Under the pieces are notes generated by a model. That model made no database searches. It was not told the origin of the DNA and saw nothing but the letters and a program-made list of their open reading frames with translations. Shown piece by piece: positions 7,571 through 15,365 of a DNA stretch of 64,000 bases; position 1 is the first letter of the stretch, and each line of letters starts with the position of its first letter. The DNA is taken from assembly GCF_022842145.1 (NCBI RefSeq), contig NZ_JALHQD010000002.1, positions 496,001 to 560,000 on the forward strand. The letters run 5' to 3'. The translations under genes were made by a program, and so were the position numbers. The DNA is from Tabrizicola sp. (GTDB taxonomy: Bacteria; Pseudomonadota; Alphaproteobacteria; Rhodobacterales; Rhodobacteraceae).

Positions 7571-10291
7571 ATGTCAAAGAAAATGCTTATCGATGCCACC
7601 CACCCCGAGGAAACCCGGGTTGTGGTGGTCGACGGAAACAAGGTCGAAGAATTCGACTTCGAGACCGTAAACAAGCGCCAGCTGGCCGGAAACATCTACC
7701 TGGCCAAGGTGACGCGGGTCGAACCCTCGCTGCAGGCGGCCTTCGTGGAATATGGCGGAAACCGCCACGGTTTCCTGGCCTTCGCGGAAATCCATCCGGA
7801 TTATTACCAGATCCCGGTCGCCGACCGTAAGGCGCTGATCGAGGAAGAGCGGGCGATGGCCCGCGCCGAGGAAGAGGAAGACAACCGCCGCTCGCGCCGC
7901 CGCAGCCCTCGGCCGCAAGGCAAGGCCGAAGCGGTGAAGTCCGACGATGCGGTGACCGACGGTCCCGCCGGGATGGATGTGGTCGACCTGGGCGAGGATG
8001 AGGCGAACGAAGGTCCGCTGGTTGCCGCGCGCGAGGCAGAGGATGATCATCAGGATCATGACCACGGGCAGGATCACGGGCAGGATCACGACAACGGTCA
8101 CGCGCATGATCACGACCACCACAACGAATCCGTCGACAGCGGCAATGGCGGGCGTTACCGCGCCGTGGACCATGCCAGCGACACCGACGAAGAGATCGAA
8201 TCCATCGCCGAAGAGGACGTGGCCGAGGAAATCGCCCAGCCGCGTCGGCCTCGGGCACGGCGCTACAAGATCCAGGAAGTCGTCAAGGTCCGGCAGATCA
8301 TGCTGGTCCAGGTCGTCAAGGAAGAGCGCGGCAACAAGGGCGCGGCGCTGACCACCTATCTGTCGCTGGCGGGTCGCTACTGCGTCCTGATGCCGAACAC
8401 CGCACGGGGCGGCGGGATTTCCCGCAAGATCACCAATGCGGTGGATAGGAAGAAGCTGAAGGAAATCGCGGGCGAGCTGGAGGTGCCGGAAGGTGCCGGC
8501 CTGATTGTCCGGACGGCGGGTGCAAAGCGCACGAAGCCCGAGATCAAGCGCGACTACGAATATCTTATGCGGCTCTGGGAGCAGATCCGCGAGCTGACGA
8601 TGAAGTCGATCGCTCCGGCCAAGATCTACGAGGAAGGCGACCTGATCAAACGGTCGATCCGCGATCTGTACAGCCGCGAGATCGACGAGGTTCTGGTCGA
8701 GGGCGAGGGCGGTTACCGCACCGCCAAGGACTTCATGCGGATGATCATGCCGAGCCACGCCAAGCAGGTGATCCGCTATACCGAGCCGACGCCGCTGTTC
8801 GCCAAGTTCCAGGTGGAAGGCTACCTGGCCGGGATGTTCAACCCGACGGTGCAGCTGAAATCCGGCGGCTACATCGTGATCGGCGTGACCGAAGCGCTGG
8901 TCGCCATCGACGTGAACTCGGGTCGGGCGACCAAAGAGGGGTCGATCGAAGAAACCGCGCTGAAGACAAACGTCGAGGCGGCCGAGGAAATCGCGCGGCA
9001 GCTGCGTCTGCGTGACCTTGCGGGCCTGATCGTCATCGACTTCATCGACATGGAAGAGCGGCGCAACAACGCCACGGTCGAGAAGCGGCTGAAGGAAAAG
9101 CTGAAGACCGACCGGGCGCGCATCCAGATCGGGCGCATTTCGGGATTCGGTCTGCTGGAGATGAGCCGTCAGCGGTTGCGGCCGGGGATGCTGGAATCGA
9201 CGACCCAGCCCTGCCCGCATTGCCACGGCACCGGGTTGATCCGGTCGGACGATTCGATGGCGCTGCAGGTCCTGCGCGCGCTGGAGGAAGAGGGCACGCG
9301 GAAGCGGTCGCGCGAGGTGCTGCTGAAGGCGCCGGTCGGGATCGTGAACTACCTCTTCAACCAGAAGCGCGAACACGTGGCGATGATCGAGGCGCGTTAC
9401 GGCATGTCCGTGCGGCTTGAGGCGGACCCGCTGATGATTTCGCCGGACTACTCCATCGAGAAGTTCAAGACGGCGCTGCGGGTTGTCCCGGAAACTCCGG
9501 TCGTGTCTGGCCATGCGGGCCTGATGGGCGCGCCGGTGGCCGAGGAAGAGGAAGACGAGGATTTCGTCGACGATCTGGTCGAAGAGGAAGTCGAGGAGGA
9601 GGCCGTCGTGGCCGCTCCGGTCGCTGCCACGGCTCCGTCCGCGCCTGCGGCCGAAGGAGATGGCCAGCCGGGTCGGAAGAAGCGTCGGCGTCGGCGGCGG
9701 CGGCGGGGTGGTCAGCGCGAGGGCGGTCCGGAGAACGGGTCGGCCGAAGAGCTGGGCGCTGATGGCGAGGGCGACGACGACGGCGACGAGGACGAGGGCG
9801 ATGTGACCGAGGTCGCGGCCGAGCCGGTGGCTGAGGCGGCTCCGGCCCCGAAGCCGAAGCGGACCCGCAAGCCGCGTGGCGCGAAGGCGGAGGCGGCGGA
9901 AGCCGTGGCTTCTGCTGCGGAACCGGTGGCCGAAGCGGCACCCGAGCCGGTGCCTGCGCAGGTGGCTGAGGCTGCGTCCGAGCCGGTGGCTGAGGTGGTC
10001 GTCGAGGATAAACCCGCGCCGAAGAAGCGGGCGAGCCGGTCCAAGGCCGCAGCGCCAGAGGCTGAAGCCGTGGTGGCTGAGGCTCCAAAGCCGAAGGGTC
10101 GCGGATCGCGTGCCAAGGCGGCGGTCGAGGCTGCGCCGGAACCTGTGGCGGCGCCTGCTGCCGCAGTGGCTGTGGCCGCCGAAGTGGTCGCCGAGACGCT
10201 GGTTGCGGAACCGGTCGAAGCGGAGGCTCCTGCCTCCGATCCGGACGCACCGGCGAAGCCCAAGCGCAAGGGTTGGTGGTCGGCCCGCTGA
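7571..10291 (+). CDS. rne: Ribonuclease E (RNase E/G family)
   Basis: 906 residues. The endonuclease initiates mRNA decay and rRNA processing and scaffolds the degradosome. The N-terminus (MSKKMLIDATHPEETRVVVVDG) and S1 domain are followed by the catalytic DNase I-like domain with AIDVNSGRATKEGS and VIDFIDMEERRNN, whose Asp residues bind Mg. The Zn-link CPHCHGTG comes after these. The C-terminal third is low-complexity Ala/Glu/Pro/Lys sequence with an arginine run (KKRRRRRRRRGGQR, about residue 700), typical of RNA-binding and scaffold segments. An unusual insertion at about residues 155-200 splits the S1 domain and is rich in His and Asp (DHDHGQDHGQDHDNGHAHDH). The insertion could bind metal, but this is inference. 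Confidence 0.95.
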   Translation: MSKKMLIDATHPEETRVVVVDGNKVEEFDFETVNKRQLAGNIYLAKVTRVEPSLQAAFVEYGGNRHGFLAFAEIHPDYYQIPVADRKALIEEERAMARAEEEEDNRRSRRRSPRPQGKAEAVKSDDAVTDGPAGMDVVDLGEDEANEGPLVAAREAEDDHQDHDHGQDHGQDHDNGHAHDHDHHNESVDSGNGGRYRAVDHASDTDEEIESIAEEDVAEEIAQPRRPRARRYKIQEVVKVRQIMLVQVVKEERGNKGAALTTYLSLAGRYCVLMPNTARGGGISRKITNAVDRKKLKEIAGELEVPEGAGLIVRTAGAKRTKPEIKRDYEYLMRLWEQIRELTMKSIAPAKIYEEGDLIKRSIRDLYSREIDEVLVEGEGGYRTAKDFMRMIMPSHAKQVIRYTEPTPLFAKFQVEGYLAGMFNPTVQLKSGGYIVIGVTEALVAIDVNSGRATKEGSIEETALKTNVEAAEEIARQLRLRDLAGLIVIDFIDMEERRNNATVEKRLKEKLKTDRARIQIGRISGFGLLEMSRQRLRPGMLESTTQPCPHCHGTGLIRSDDSMALQVLRALEEEGTRKRSREVLLKAPVGIVNYLFNQKREHVAMIEARYGMSVRLEADPLMISPDYSIEKFKTALRVVPETPVVSGHAGLMGAPVAEEEEDEDFVDDLVEEEVEEEAVVAAPVAATAPSAPAAEGDGQPGRKKRRRRRRRRGGQREGGPENGSAEELGADGEGDDDGDEDEGDVTEVAAEPVAEAAPAPKPKRTRKPRGAKAEAAEAVASAAEPVAEAAPEPVPAQVAEAASEPVAEVVVEDKPAPKKRASRSKAAAPEAEAVVAEAPKPKGRGSRAKAAVEAAPEPVAAPAAAVAVAAEVVAETLVAEPVEAEAPASDPDAPAKPKRKGWWSAR

Positions 10292-10312
10292 AGGCCTGAC
10301 GCACAAGATCGC

Positions 10313-10336
10313 ACGGGCGGCTTCGGCCGCCCGTTT
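10313..10336 (+). terminator. Rho-independent-type terminator after rne
   Basis: ACGGGCGGC (10313-10321), loop TTCG, GCCGCCCGT (10326-10334), then TT. The nine-base GC stem with a UUCG tetraloop sits between the convergent ends of rne and the TusA-like gene, so it could serve both strands, though the T-tract is short. Confidence 0.65.
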
Positions 10337-10341
10337 GCGTT

Positions 10342-10572
10342 TCAACCGCGGCGGATAAGGTGCAGGGTTACGGCACCTTCGGTCTCACAGCCCAGATAGG
10401 CATGCCCCGCCTCGGTGCAGAAATGCGGCAGGTCGATCAGGGCCATCGCGTCAGTCGTCCGGACGCAGACCACCGTGCCGGGCGCCAGCGACAACAGCCG
10501 CTTGCGCGCGCGCAGCACGGGCAGGGGGCAGAGGAGCCCCTCGCAGTCGATCTCGATGTCCCAATCTGCCAT
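10342..10572 (-). CDS. TusA-family sulfurtransferase-like protein
   Basis: 76 residues from ATG at 10572 (MADWDIEIDCEG). The protein has the TusA/SirA/YedF signature, with the CPxP motif in LLCPLPVLRARKRL. The first Cys of that motif carries the persulfide in TusA, which relays sulfur for thiolation of tRNA, molybdenum cofactor synthesis or sulfur oxidation. A second Cys occurs in HFCTEAGH. A longer in-frame start exists upstream, but the extension (MARCNLAAGRCGRYTRR) has no ribosome-binding site. It diverges from ccdA with 122 bases between starts; the pairing with a thiol-redox gene is suggestive but not proof of shared function. Confidence 0.85.
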   Translation of the reverse strand: MADWDIEIDCEGLLCPLPVLRARKRLLSLAPGTVVCVRTTDAMALIDLPHFCTEAGHAYLGCETEGAVTLHLIRRG

Positions 10573-10694
10573 GCGGCGGGTGTAGCGACCGCATCGGCCC
10601 GCGGCAAGGTTACAGCGGGCCAACGGGGATGTGACGCGCTGTCCCGGTGACGCGGCGCGCGAAAGCGGCTATCTGGATCGGGCGGGGGAGTCCC

Positions 10695-11453
10695 ATGTTC
10701 GGAATCGAGATCATCGACGCTGCCCTTCTGCCCGCGATGCTGGTCGCGCTGCTGGCAGGGGTCCTGTCGTTTCTGTCGCCTTGCGTCCTGCCGATCGTGC
10801 CACCCTACCTGGCCTACATGGGCGGGATCAGCATGGGCGAGATGACCACCCAGGGTGTGCAGCGCCGCCGGGTGATCCTGCCTGCACTCTTCTTCGTGAT
10901 GGGCCTGTCGACGATCTTCCTGCTCTTGGGCTTCACGGCATCCGCCTTCGGCAGCTTCGTTCTGCAGAACCAGCTTCTGCTGGCCCGCATCTCGGGGGTG
11001 ATCATCATCATCTTCGGCCTGCATTTCCTGAGCGTCTTCCGCATCCCGCTTCTGGACCGCGAAATGCGGATGGATGCCGGCGACCGCGGTGGGAGCGCGC
11101 TGGGGGCTTATCTCCTGGGACTGGCCTTCGCCTTCGGCTGGACCCCCTGCATCGGCCCGCAACTGGGTGCGATCCTGTCGCTGGCGGCCCAGGAAGGCAG
11201 CATGGAACGCGGCACGCTTCTTCTGGGCGTCTACGCGCTGGGACTTGGACTGCCATTTCTGCTGGCTGCGATTTTCATTGAAAGATCAATGTACCTGATG
11301 GCGAAGCTGAAGCGCCACATGAAGCTGATCGAGCGGCTGATGGGCGGTCTTCTGATCATCGTGGGGCTGGCCCTTGTGACCGGCGCCTTCACCGATTTCA
11401 GCTACTGGATGCTGGAGACCTACGAGGTTCTGGGTCTGCCCCTGCCGGGTTGA
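10695..11453 (+). CDS. ccdA: Cytochrome c biogenesis / thiol-disulfide transport protein CcdA
   Basis: 252 residues with six predicted transmembrane helices. The conserved redox cysteines are in FLSPCVLPIVPPYLAYM (first helix) and FGWTPCIGPQLGAIL (fourth helix), the exact signature of CcdA. CcdA moves electrons from cytoplasmic thioredoxin across the inner membrane to periplasmic thioredoxin-like proteins for cytochrome c maturation. ATG 10695 is chosen because GGGGGAG lies four bases upstream; an in-frame GTG at 10647 would add 16 charged residues before the first helix. Confidence 0.93.
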   Translation: MFGIEIIDAALLPAMLVALLAGVLSFLSPCVLPIVPPYLAYMGGISMGEMTTQGVQRRRVILPALFFVMGLSTIFLLLGFTASAFGSFVLQNQLLLARISGVIIIIFGLHFLSVFRIPLLDREMRMDAGDRGGSALGAYLLGLAFAFGWTPCIGPQLGAILSLAAQEGSMERGTLLLGVYALGLGLPFLLAAIFIERSMYLMAKLKRHMKLIERLMGGLLIIVGLALVTGAFTDFSYWMLETYEVLGLPLPG

Positions 11454-11504
11454 TGCTTCCCTCTTGCTAACCGTCAGGTAAGGTATGCCGGGCAGAGTGG
11501 CGGC

Positions 11505-12719
11505 ATGGTGGGGCGCGTGAAACGAACGGCAAAGGGGGGAGAGAAGGGCGCGTACCGGCGTCACGTCCTTTACATCCCCGGCTATGACCCGTTCCCGCCC
11601 CGCCGCTACCGTGAGCTTTACCGCAGCGAAGGTGCGGCGCAGGCGGCGATTTCGGGCTATGACCTGACGCTGAAATCCCGTCCGGGCGAGACTTACGGCT
11701 GGCATGTCCAGGCCCATATCGACGGGCGCGACATCGAGGCCGAGGTCGAGGTTCTGGTCTGGTCCGACCTCGTCAAGGGCTCGATGACGCGCGGTATTGC
11801 CGGGACCTATCTGCTGCTGGCACGGACGGCTTGGGTCTACATCTCTTCGGGCGCGCTTTTCCGGCTGGTCCGGTTGCGCAAGGGGCCGATGATCGCGGCG
11901 CTGTATCCGGCCGTGCTGCTCCTTTTGCAGGGGCTGGTGGCCCTTGGGGCGGGGGCGCTGGCGATATGGCTTGCCCCCTGGGCGGGGATCGACTGGGCGC
12001 TGGGGGCTGCGGTGGTCTGGGCGGTGCTGGCGGGGTTCCGACGGCTGGACCGGCGGCTGTATGTCTACTACCTGATGCACGACTTTGCCTTCACGGCCCT
12101 GCGAGGCGGGGCCTATCCCGACGCGCTGGAGGAACGGCTGGCCGCCTTTCGCGCGCGGGTGCGGGCGGCGCTGGCCAGCGGGGTGCAGGAGGTGCTGGTC
12201 GTCGGCCATTCCTCTGGCGTGCATATCGGCGTGTCGATGCTCGCCGACCTGATCCGCGAGGGACTGCCCGCAGGCCCCTCGCTTTCATTCCTGAGCCTGG
12301 GGCAGGCGGTGCCGATGGCATCCTTCCTGCCGGGGGCGCAGCGGTTGCGGGCCGACCTGCGCTGCCTGTCCGAATGCGCCGAGGTGGCCTGGGTCGACGT
12401 GACGGCGCCCAGCGACGGGTGCAGCTTTGCGCTGTGCGACCCGGTGGCGGTCAGCGGTGTCGCGACCGCGGCGCAGCGCTGGCCGCTGGTGATCTCGGCC
12501 TCGTTCACCCAGACCCTGAGCCCAGAACGCTGGCGGGCGCTGAAGCGGCGGTTCTTTCGGCTGCATTTCCAGTACATGTGCGCCTTCGATCGCCCGGGCG
12601 ACTATGACTATTTCCAGATCACGGCGGGCCCGATGTCCTTGCGCAAACGCTACCGGCGCCGCAACCCTTCAGCCAGCCGGATCACCCGGTCCTACAGTCC
12701 CTATCGGGACGCGGCATGA
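11505..12719 (+). CDS. Membrane-anchored alpha/beta-hydrolase-like protein
   Basis: 404 residues, family not recognised by name. A cytoplasmic-looking N-terminal part begins RHVLYIPGYDPFPPRRYREL. Two hydrophobic helices follow at about residues 130-175, and then a region with the nucleophile elbow VLVVGHSSGVHIG (GxSxG, about residues 231-243). This suggests a serine hydrolase of the alpha/beta fold anchored in the inner membrane. The stop overlaps the start of the P450 gene (ATGA at 12716-12719), so the two are translationally coupled and probably act in one pathway, perhaps on a lipid or lipophilic ester. The substrate is unknown and the catalytic Asp and His cannot be assigned with confidence. 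Confidence 0.6.
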   Translation: MVGRVKRTAKGGEKGAYRRHVLYIPGYDPFPPRRYRELYRSEGAAQAAISGYDLTLKSRPGETYGWHVQAHIDGRDIEAEVEVLVWSDLVKGSMTRGIAGTYLLLARTAWVYISSGALFRLVRLRKGPMIAALYPAVLLLLQGLVALGAGALAIWLAPWAGIDWALGAAVVWAVLAGFRRLDRRLYVYYLMHDFAFTALRGGAYPDALEERLAAFRARVRAALASGVQEVLVVGHSSGVHIGVSMLADLIREGLPAGPSLSFLSLGQAVPMASFLPGAQRLRADLRCLSECAEVAWVDVTAPSDGCSFALCDPVAVSGVATAAQRWPLVISASFTQTLSPERWRALKRRFFRLHFQYMCAFDRPGDYDYFQITAGPMSLRKRYRRRNPSASRITRSYSPYRDAA

Positions 12720-14041
12720 CCCCGCCGAAACCGGAGCCGCGGGCGGACAAGGTCTCGCTCTTTGCCCATCTGCGCGCGTTTCGGCGCGATATCCTGTCGG
12801 CGCAACCGGTGCGGCTTTACCGGGCCTGGATGGCCGAATTCCGGACGCCGTTTTTCCGCAGCTACCTGTGCAACGATCCGGCGCTGGTGCGGCGGGTGCT
12901 GGAGGAACGGCCCGGGGATTTCCCGAAGTCGGACCGGGTGACGGAAGGGCTGCGGCCGCTCTTGGGCCGGTCGGTCTTCGTGACCAACGGCGAGGAGTGG
13001 CTGCGGCAACGGCGGATCATCGATCCGGCCTTCGAGGGCGGGCGGCTGAAGGAGGCATTCCCCGCGATCTGGGCGGCCTGCGAGGCGGCCGTGGCGCGGA
13101 TGGTCCCGGGTGTGGTCGAGGTTGAGTTGGCGGCCAGCCATGCGGCAGCGGATGTGATCTTCCGGACGCTGTTTTCCATTCCGATCGAGGACCGGGTGGC
13201 GCAGGCGGTGTTCCACGAATTCCGGGCCTACCAGCGGTCCGCGCCGATCCTGAATCTGGGCGCCTTCTTGCCGCTCCCGCGCTGGTTTCCCCGTCTGCAC
13301 CGGGGCGCGACGAAACGCTCGGCCCGGACGATCCGGGGGTTGATCGCGGCGCTGACGGCGGCCCGGGCTGTGGCGATTGCGGAAGGGCAGGCTCCTGACG
13401 ATCTGGCGACCAAGATCATGACGACGCCGGACCCGGTCAGCGGTGCCACGTTCGGGACGGTCGAGATGGTCGACCAGGTGGCGATCTTCTTCCTGGCCGG
13501 GCACGAGACCAGCGCCTCGGCTCTGGGCTGGGCGCTTTATCTGCTGGCCACGCACCCCGAGGCGCAAGAGCGGGTGGCGGCCGAGGCTGCGGCGCTGCGA
13601 CCGGAGTTCGGGGTGGTGGGCGGCTTGCGGTTCACCCGGGATGTCTTCCGCGAGGCGCTGCGGCTGTATCCGCCGGTGCCGATGCTGGTACGCGAGGCGG
13701 CAAGGCCCGAGGAGTTCCGGGGGCGAAAGGTCGCCCGGGGCGCGCAGGTGGTGATCAGTCCCTGGCATCTGCACCGGCACGAGCGGCTGTGGGACCGGCC
13801 CGACGCGTTTGACCCCGACCGCTGGGCCGGCGAGGTGCCGCAGGGGGGCTACCTGCCATTCTCGCGCGGGGCGAGGGTCTGCCCGGGGGCGGGGTTCGCG
13901 ATGCTGGAGGGCACGCTGATGCTGGCGCATCTGGTGCGGGCGTTCCGGTTCGAAGCGGTGGAGGGGCGCGTGCCGGTCCCGGTGGCGCACCTGACGGTCA
14001 GGGCGAAGGACGGGATCTGGCTGCGGGTCTTTCGACGGTAG
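12716..14041 (+). CDS. Cytochrome P450
   Basis: 441 residues, normal for a soluble bacterial P450. The I-helix oxygen-activation motif is FFLAGHETSASAL, the K-helix ExxR motif is in VFREALRLYPPVP, and the haem-ligand loop is FSRGARVCPGAGF with Cys389 as thiolate ligand. No fused reductase or ferredoxin domain is present and no redox partner gene is adjacent. The start overlaps the previous gene's stop by four bases. The overall pattern resembles class I, CYP102/CYP4-like fatty-acid hydroxylases more than sterol enzymes, but the substrate is undetermined. Confidence 0.93.
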   Translation: MTPPKPEPRADKVSLFAHLRAFRRDILSAQPVRLYRAWMAEFRTPFFRSYLCNDPALVRRVLEERPGDFPKSDRVTEGLRPLLGRSVFVTNGEEWLRQRRIIDPAFEGGRLKEAFPAIWAACEAAVARMVPGVVEVELAASHAAADVIFRTLFSIPIEDRVAQAVFHEFRAYQRSAPILNLGAFLPLPRWFPRLHRGATKRSARTIRGLIAALTAARAVAIAEGQAPDDLATKIMTTPDPVSGATFGTVEMVDQVAIFFLAGHETSASALGWALYLLATHPEAQERVAAEAAALRPEFGVVGGLRFTRDVFREALRLYPPVPMLVREAARPEEFRGRKVARGAQVVISPWHLHRHERLWDRPDAFDPDRWAGEVPQGGYLPFSRGARVCPGAGFAMLEGTLMLAHLVRAFRFEAVEGRVPVPVAHLTVRAKDGIWLRVFRR

Positions 14042-14100
14042 GTGGGCAGATCGCCCACCCTACAGGGGCGCGGGCGTAGGGTGGGCGATCCGCCCACCTT
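14042..14100. repeat. Large inverted repeat after the P450 gene
   Basis: AGGTGGGC(A)GATCGCCCACCCTAC on the left arm is mirrored by GTAGGGTGGGCGATCCGCCCACCT on the right, with a roughly 12-base GC-rich loop. Each arm is itself near-palindromic around GATC. A related copy of one arm (gggtggatcgcccaccctac) occurs at 39590-39611, so this is a dispersed element. Here it lies between the convergent P450 and purS genes and could end transcription on both strands. Confidence 0.7.
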
Positions 14101-14107
14101 CCCGGCG

Positions 14108-14347
14108 TCAGATAAGCTCGACCCGGTAGCTTTCGATCACCGTGTTGGCCAAAAGCTTGTCGCACATCGCCTTGACGTCAGCCTCGGCACGGGTGCGATC
14201 GGTCTCGGCGAGGTCCAGTTCGATCACCTTGCCCTGCCGAACGCCCTGTACGCCCTGGAACCCCAGCGACCCCAGCGCATGGCGCACCGCCTCGCCCTGC
14301 GGATCAAGGACGCCGGTCTTCAGCATGACGGTGACGCGGGCTTTCAT
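14108..14347 (-). CDS. purS: Phosphoribosylformylglycinamidine synthase subunit PurS
   Basis: 79 residues from ATG 14347 (MKARVTVMLKTGVLDPQGEA), the canonical PurS opening. PurS is the small structural subunit that couples PurQ and PurL in the FGAR amidotransferase complex. The conserved segments LGFQGVQGVRQGKVIELDL and CDKLLANTVIESYRVELI are intact. A longer in-frame start at 14404 adds residues not found in the family. Its usual neighbour purC is 1.8 kb away on the same strand, separated by the opposite-strand ArsR/SRPBCC/SDR cassette. Confidence 0.94.
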   Translation of the reverse strand: MKARVTVMLKTGVLDPQGEAVRHALGSLGFQGVQGVRQGKVIELDLAETDRTRAEADVKAMCDKLLANTVIESYRVELI

Positions 14348-14465
14348 CGGGGCCTCCGGGTTTTGATGTGCCGCGTCCTTAGCGAAGGGACGGCGGCGCG
14401 ACAAGGGGGTAGCGCGTGGGTCGCATTACCGAATGGTTGTATGAAGCCGCGAGATGCGATAATTA

Positions 14466-14477
14466 TACCTATAGGTA
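14466..14477. promoter_or_regulatory. Palindromic operator in the ArsR-gene promoter
   Basis: TACCTATAGGTA is a perfect 12-base palindrome in an AT-rich island only 17 bases before the ArsR-family start. It overlaps a plausible promoter (TTGTAT at 14437-14442, 17 bases, TAATTA at 14460-14465). Position and symmetry suggest autoregulation by the adjacent ArsR-family protein; binding is inferred. Confidence 0.55.
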
Positions 14478-14493
14478 AAATGAGAATCAGCAG

Positions 14494-14826
14494 ATGGACC
14501 AGATCTTTCACGCCCTGGGCGACGAGACCCGCCGCGCGATGCTGCGGATGCTGGCCGCAGGCGAGCGCACGGTCGGAGAGTTGTCGGCCCCATTCCCGAT
14601 GACGCTGGCCGCGGCCTCGAAACACATCCGGGTGCTGGAGAGCGCGGGGCTGTTGCAGCGCGAGATCCGCTGGCGGACCCATATCTGCCGGCTGAACGCG
14701 GCTCCGCTGCAGGCGGCGCTGTCCGAGCTGGCTTACTACGAACGGTTCTGGATCAGCCGGATCGACACTCTGGACCGCCTGCTGCGCGAGGAAGACGCCG
14801 CAGCGTCCCTGAAAGGAGAGGACTGA
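14494..14826 (+). CDS. ArsR/SmtB-family transcriptional regulator (non-metal type)
   Basis: 110 residues. The winged helix-turn-helix is visible as ALGDETRRAMLRMLAAGERTVGEL then AAASKHIRVLESAGLLQREIR. There is no Cys cluster for metal sensing; the only Cys is in HICRLN. This subtype (HTH_20 class) is commonly paired with an SRPBCC protein, as here: the next gene starts within this gene's stop codon (TGATG). It probably represses its own three-gene unit through the palindrome upstream. The signal is unknown. Confidence 0.87.
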   Translation: MDQIFHALGDETRRAMLRMLAAGERTVGELSAPFPMTLAAASKHIRVLESAGLLQREIRWRTHICRLNAAPLQAALSELAYYERFWISRIDTLDRLLREEDAAASLKGED

Positions 14827-15365
14827 TGCAGATGAAGGACATTGACGCAGACCGGGCGCGGATGGTCGACGATGGGACGCTGGTCATCCAGCGCTGGTTG
14901 CCGGGGCCGGCTGAGAGACTGTGGCGCTATCTGGTGGACAGCGAGAAGCGCCGGCAGTGGCTTGCGGCGGGGGAGATGGAGCTGGTGGCGGACGCCGCCT
15001 TCGAACTTGTCTGGCGCAATGACGAATTGAGTGTGGCGGCCGACCCGCGACCCGAAGGCTTCCCCGAGGTGCAGCGGCTGCAAAGCCGGGTGGTCGCGGT
15101 CGACCCGCCAAGGCGGCTGGTGATCGCCTGGGGGGTGGGAGAGGTCAGCTTCAACCTCGACGACCGTGGCGACCGGGTCCTGCTGACCGTCCGGCACAGC
15201 GGCCTGTCCGCAGGTCCGGTCCGGTCCGAGGTCGCGGGGGGCTGGCACATGCATCTGGACATCCTGGCCGACCGGCTTTCCGACCGCACGCCGCGGTCGT
15301 TCTGGTCGGGCTGGGCCCGGCTGCGCGACCTTTATGCCGGTCTGGCACCCGAAGCGCAGCCATGA
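14826..15365 (+). CDS. SRPBCC / AHSA1-like (START-fold) domain protein
   Basis: 179 residues. It has the pattern of Aha1 C-terminal-domain-like proteins: an opening strand with IQRWLPGPAERLWRYLVDSEKRRQWL, the central ELVADAAFELVW, and LTVRHSGLS before the long C-terminal helix (WHMHLDILADRLSD). Such START-fold proteins bind a hydrophobic ligand in a cavity; no catalytic motif is defined. The gene overlaps both neighbours by 1-4 bases, so the ArsR, SRPBCC and SDR genes are one translational unit. Confidence 0.85.
   Translation: MQMKDIDADRARMVDDGTLVIQRWLPGPAERLWRYLVDSEKRRQWLAAGEMELVADAAFELVWRNDELSVAADPRPEGFPEVQRLQSRVVAVDPPRRLVIAWGVGEVSFNLDDRGDRVLLTVRHSGLSAGPVRSEVAGGWHMHLDILADRLSDRTPRSFWSGWARLRDLYAGLAPEAQP

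Noticed and set aside
7574-10345. Very long open frame on the minus strand opposite rne (over 900 codons)
   Set aside because: Shadow of high-GC codon bias: its composition is His/Arg/Leu-rich nonsense and the plus strand encodes a clear RNase E.
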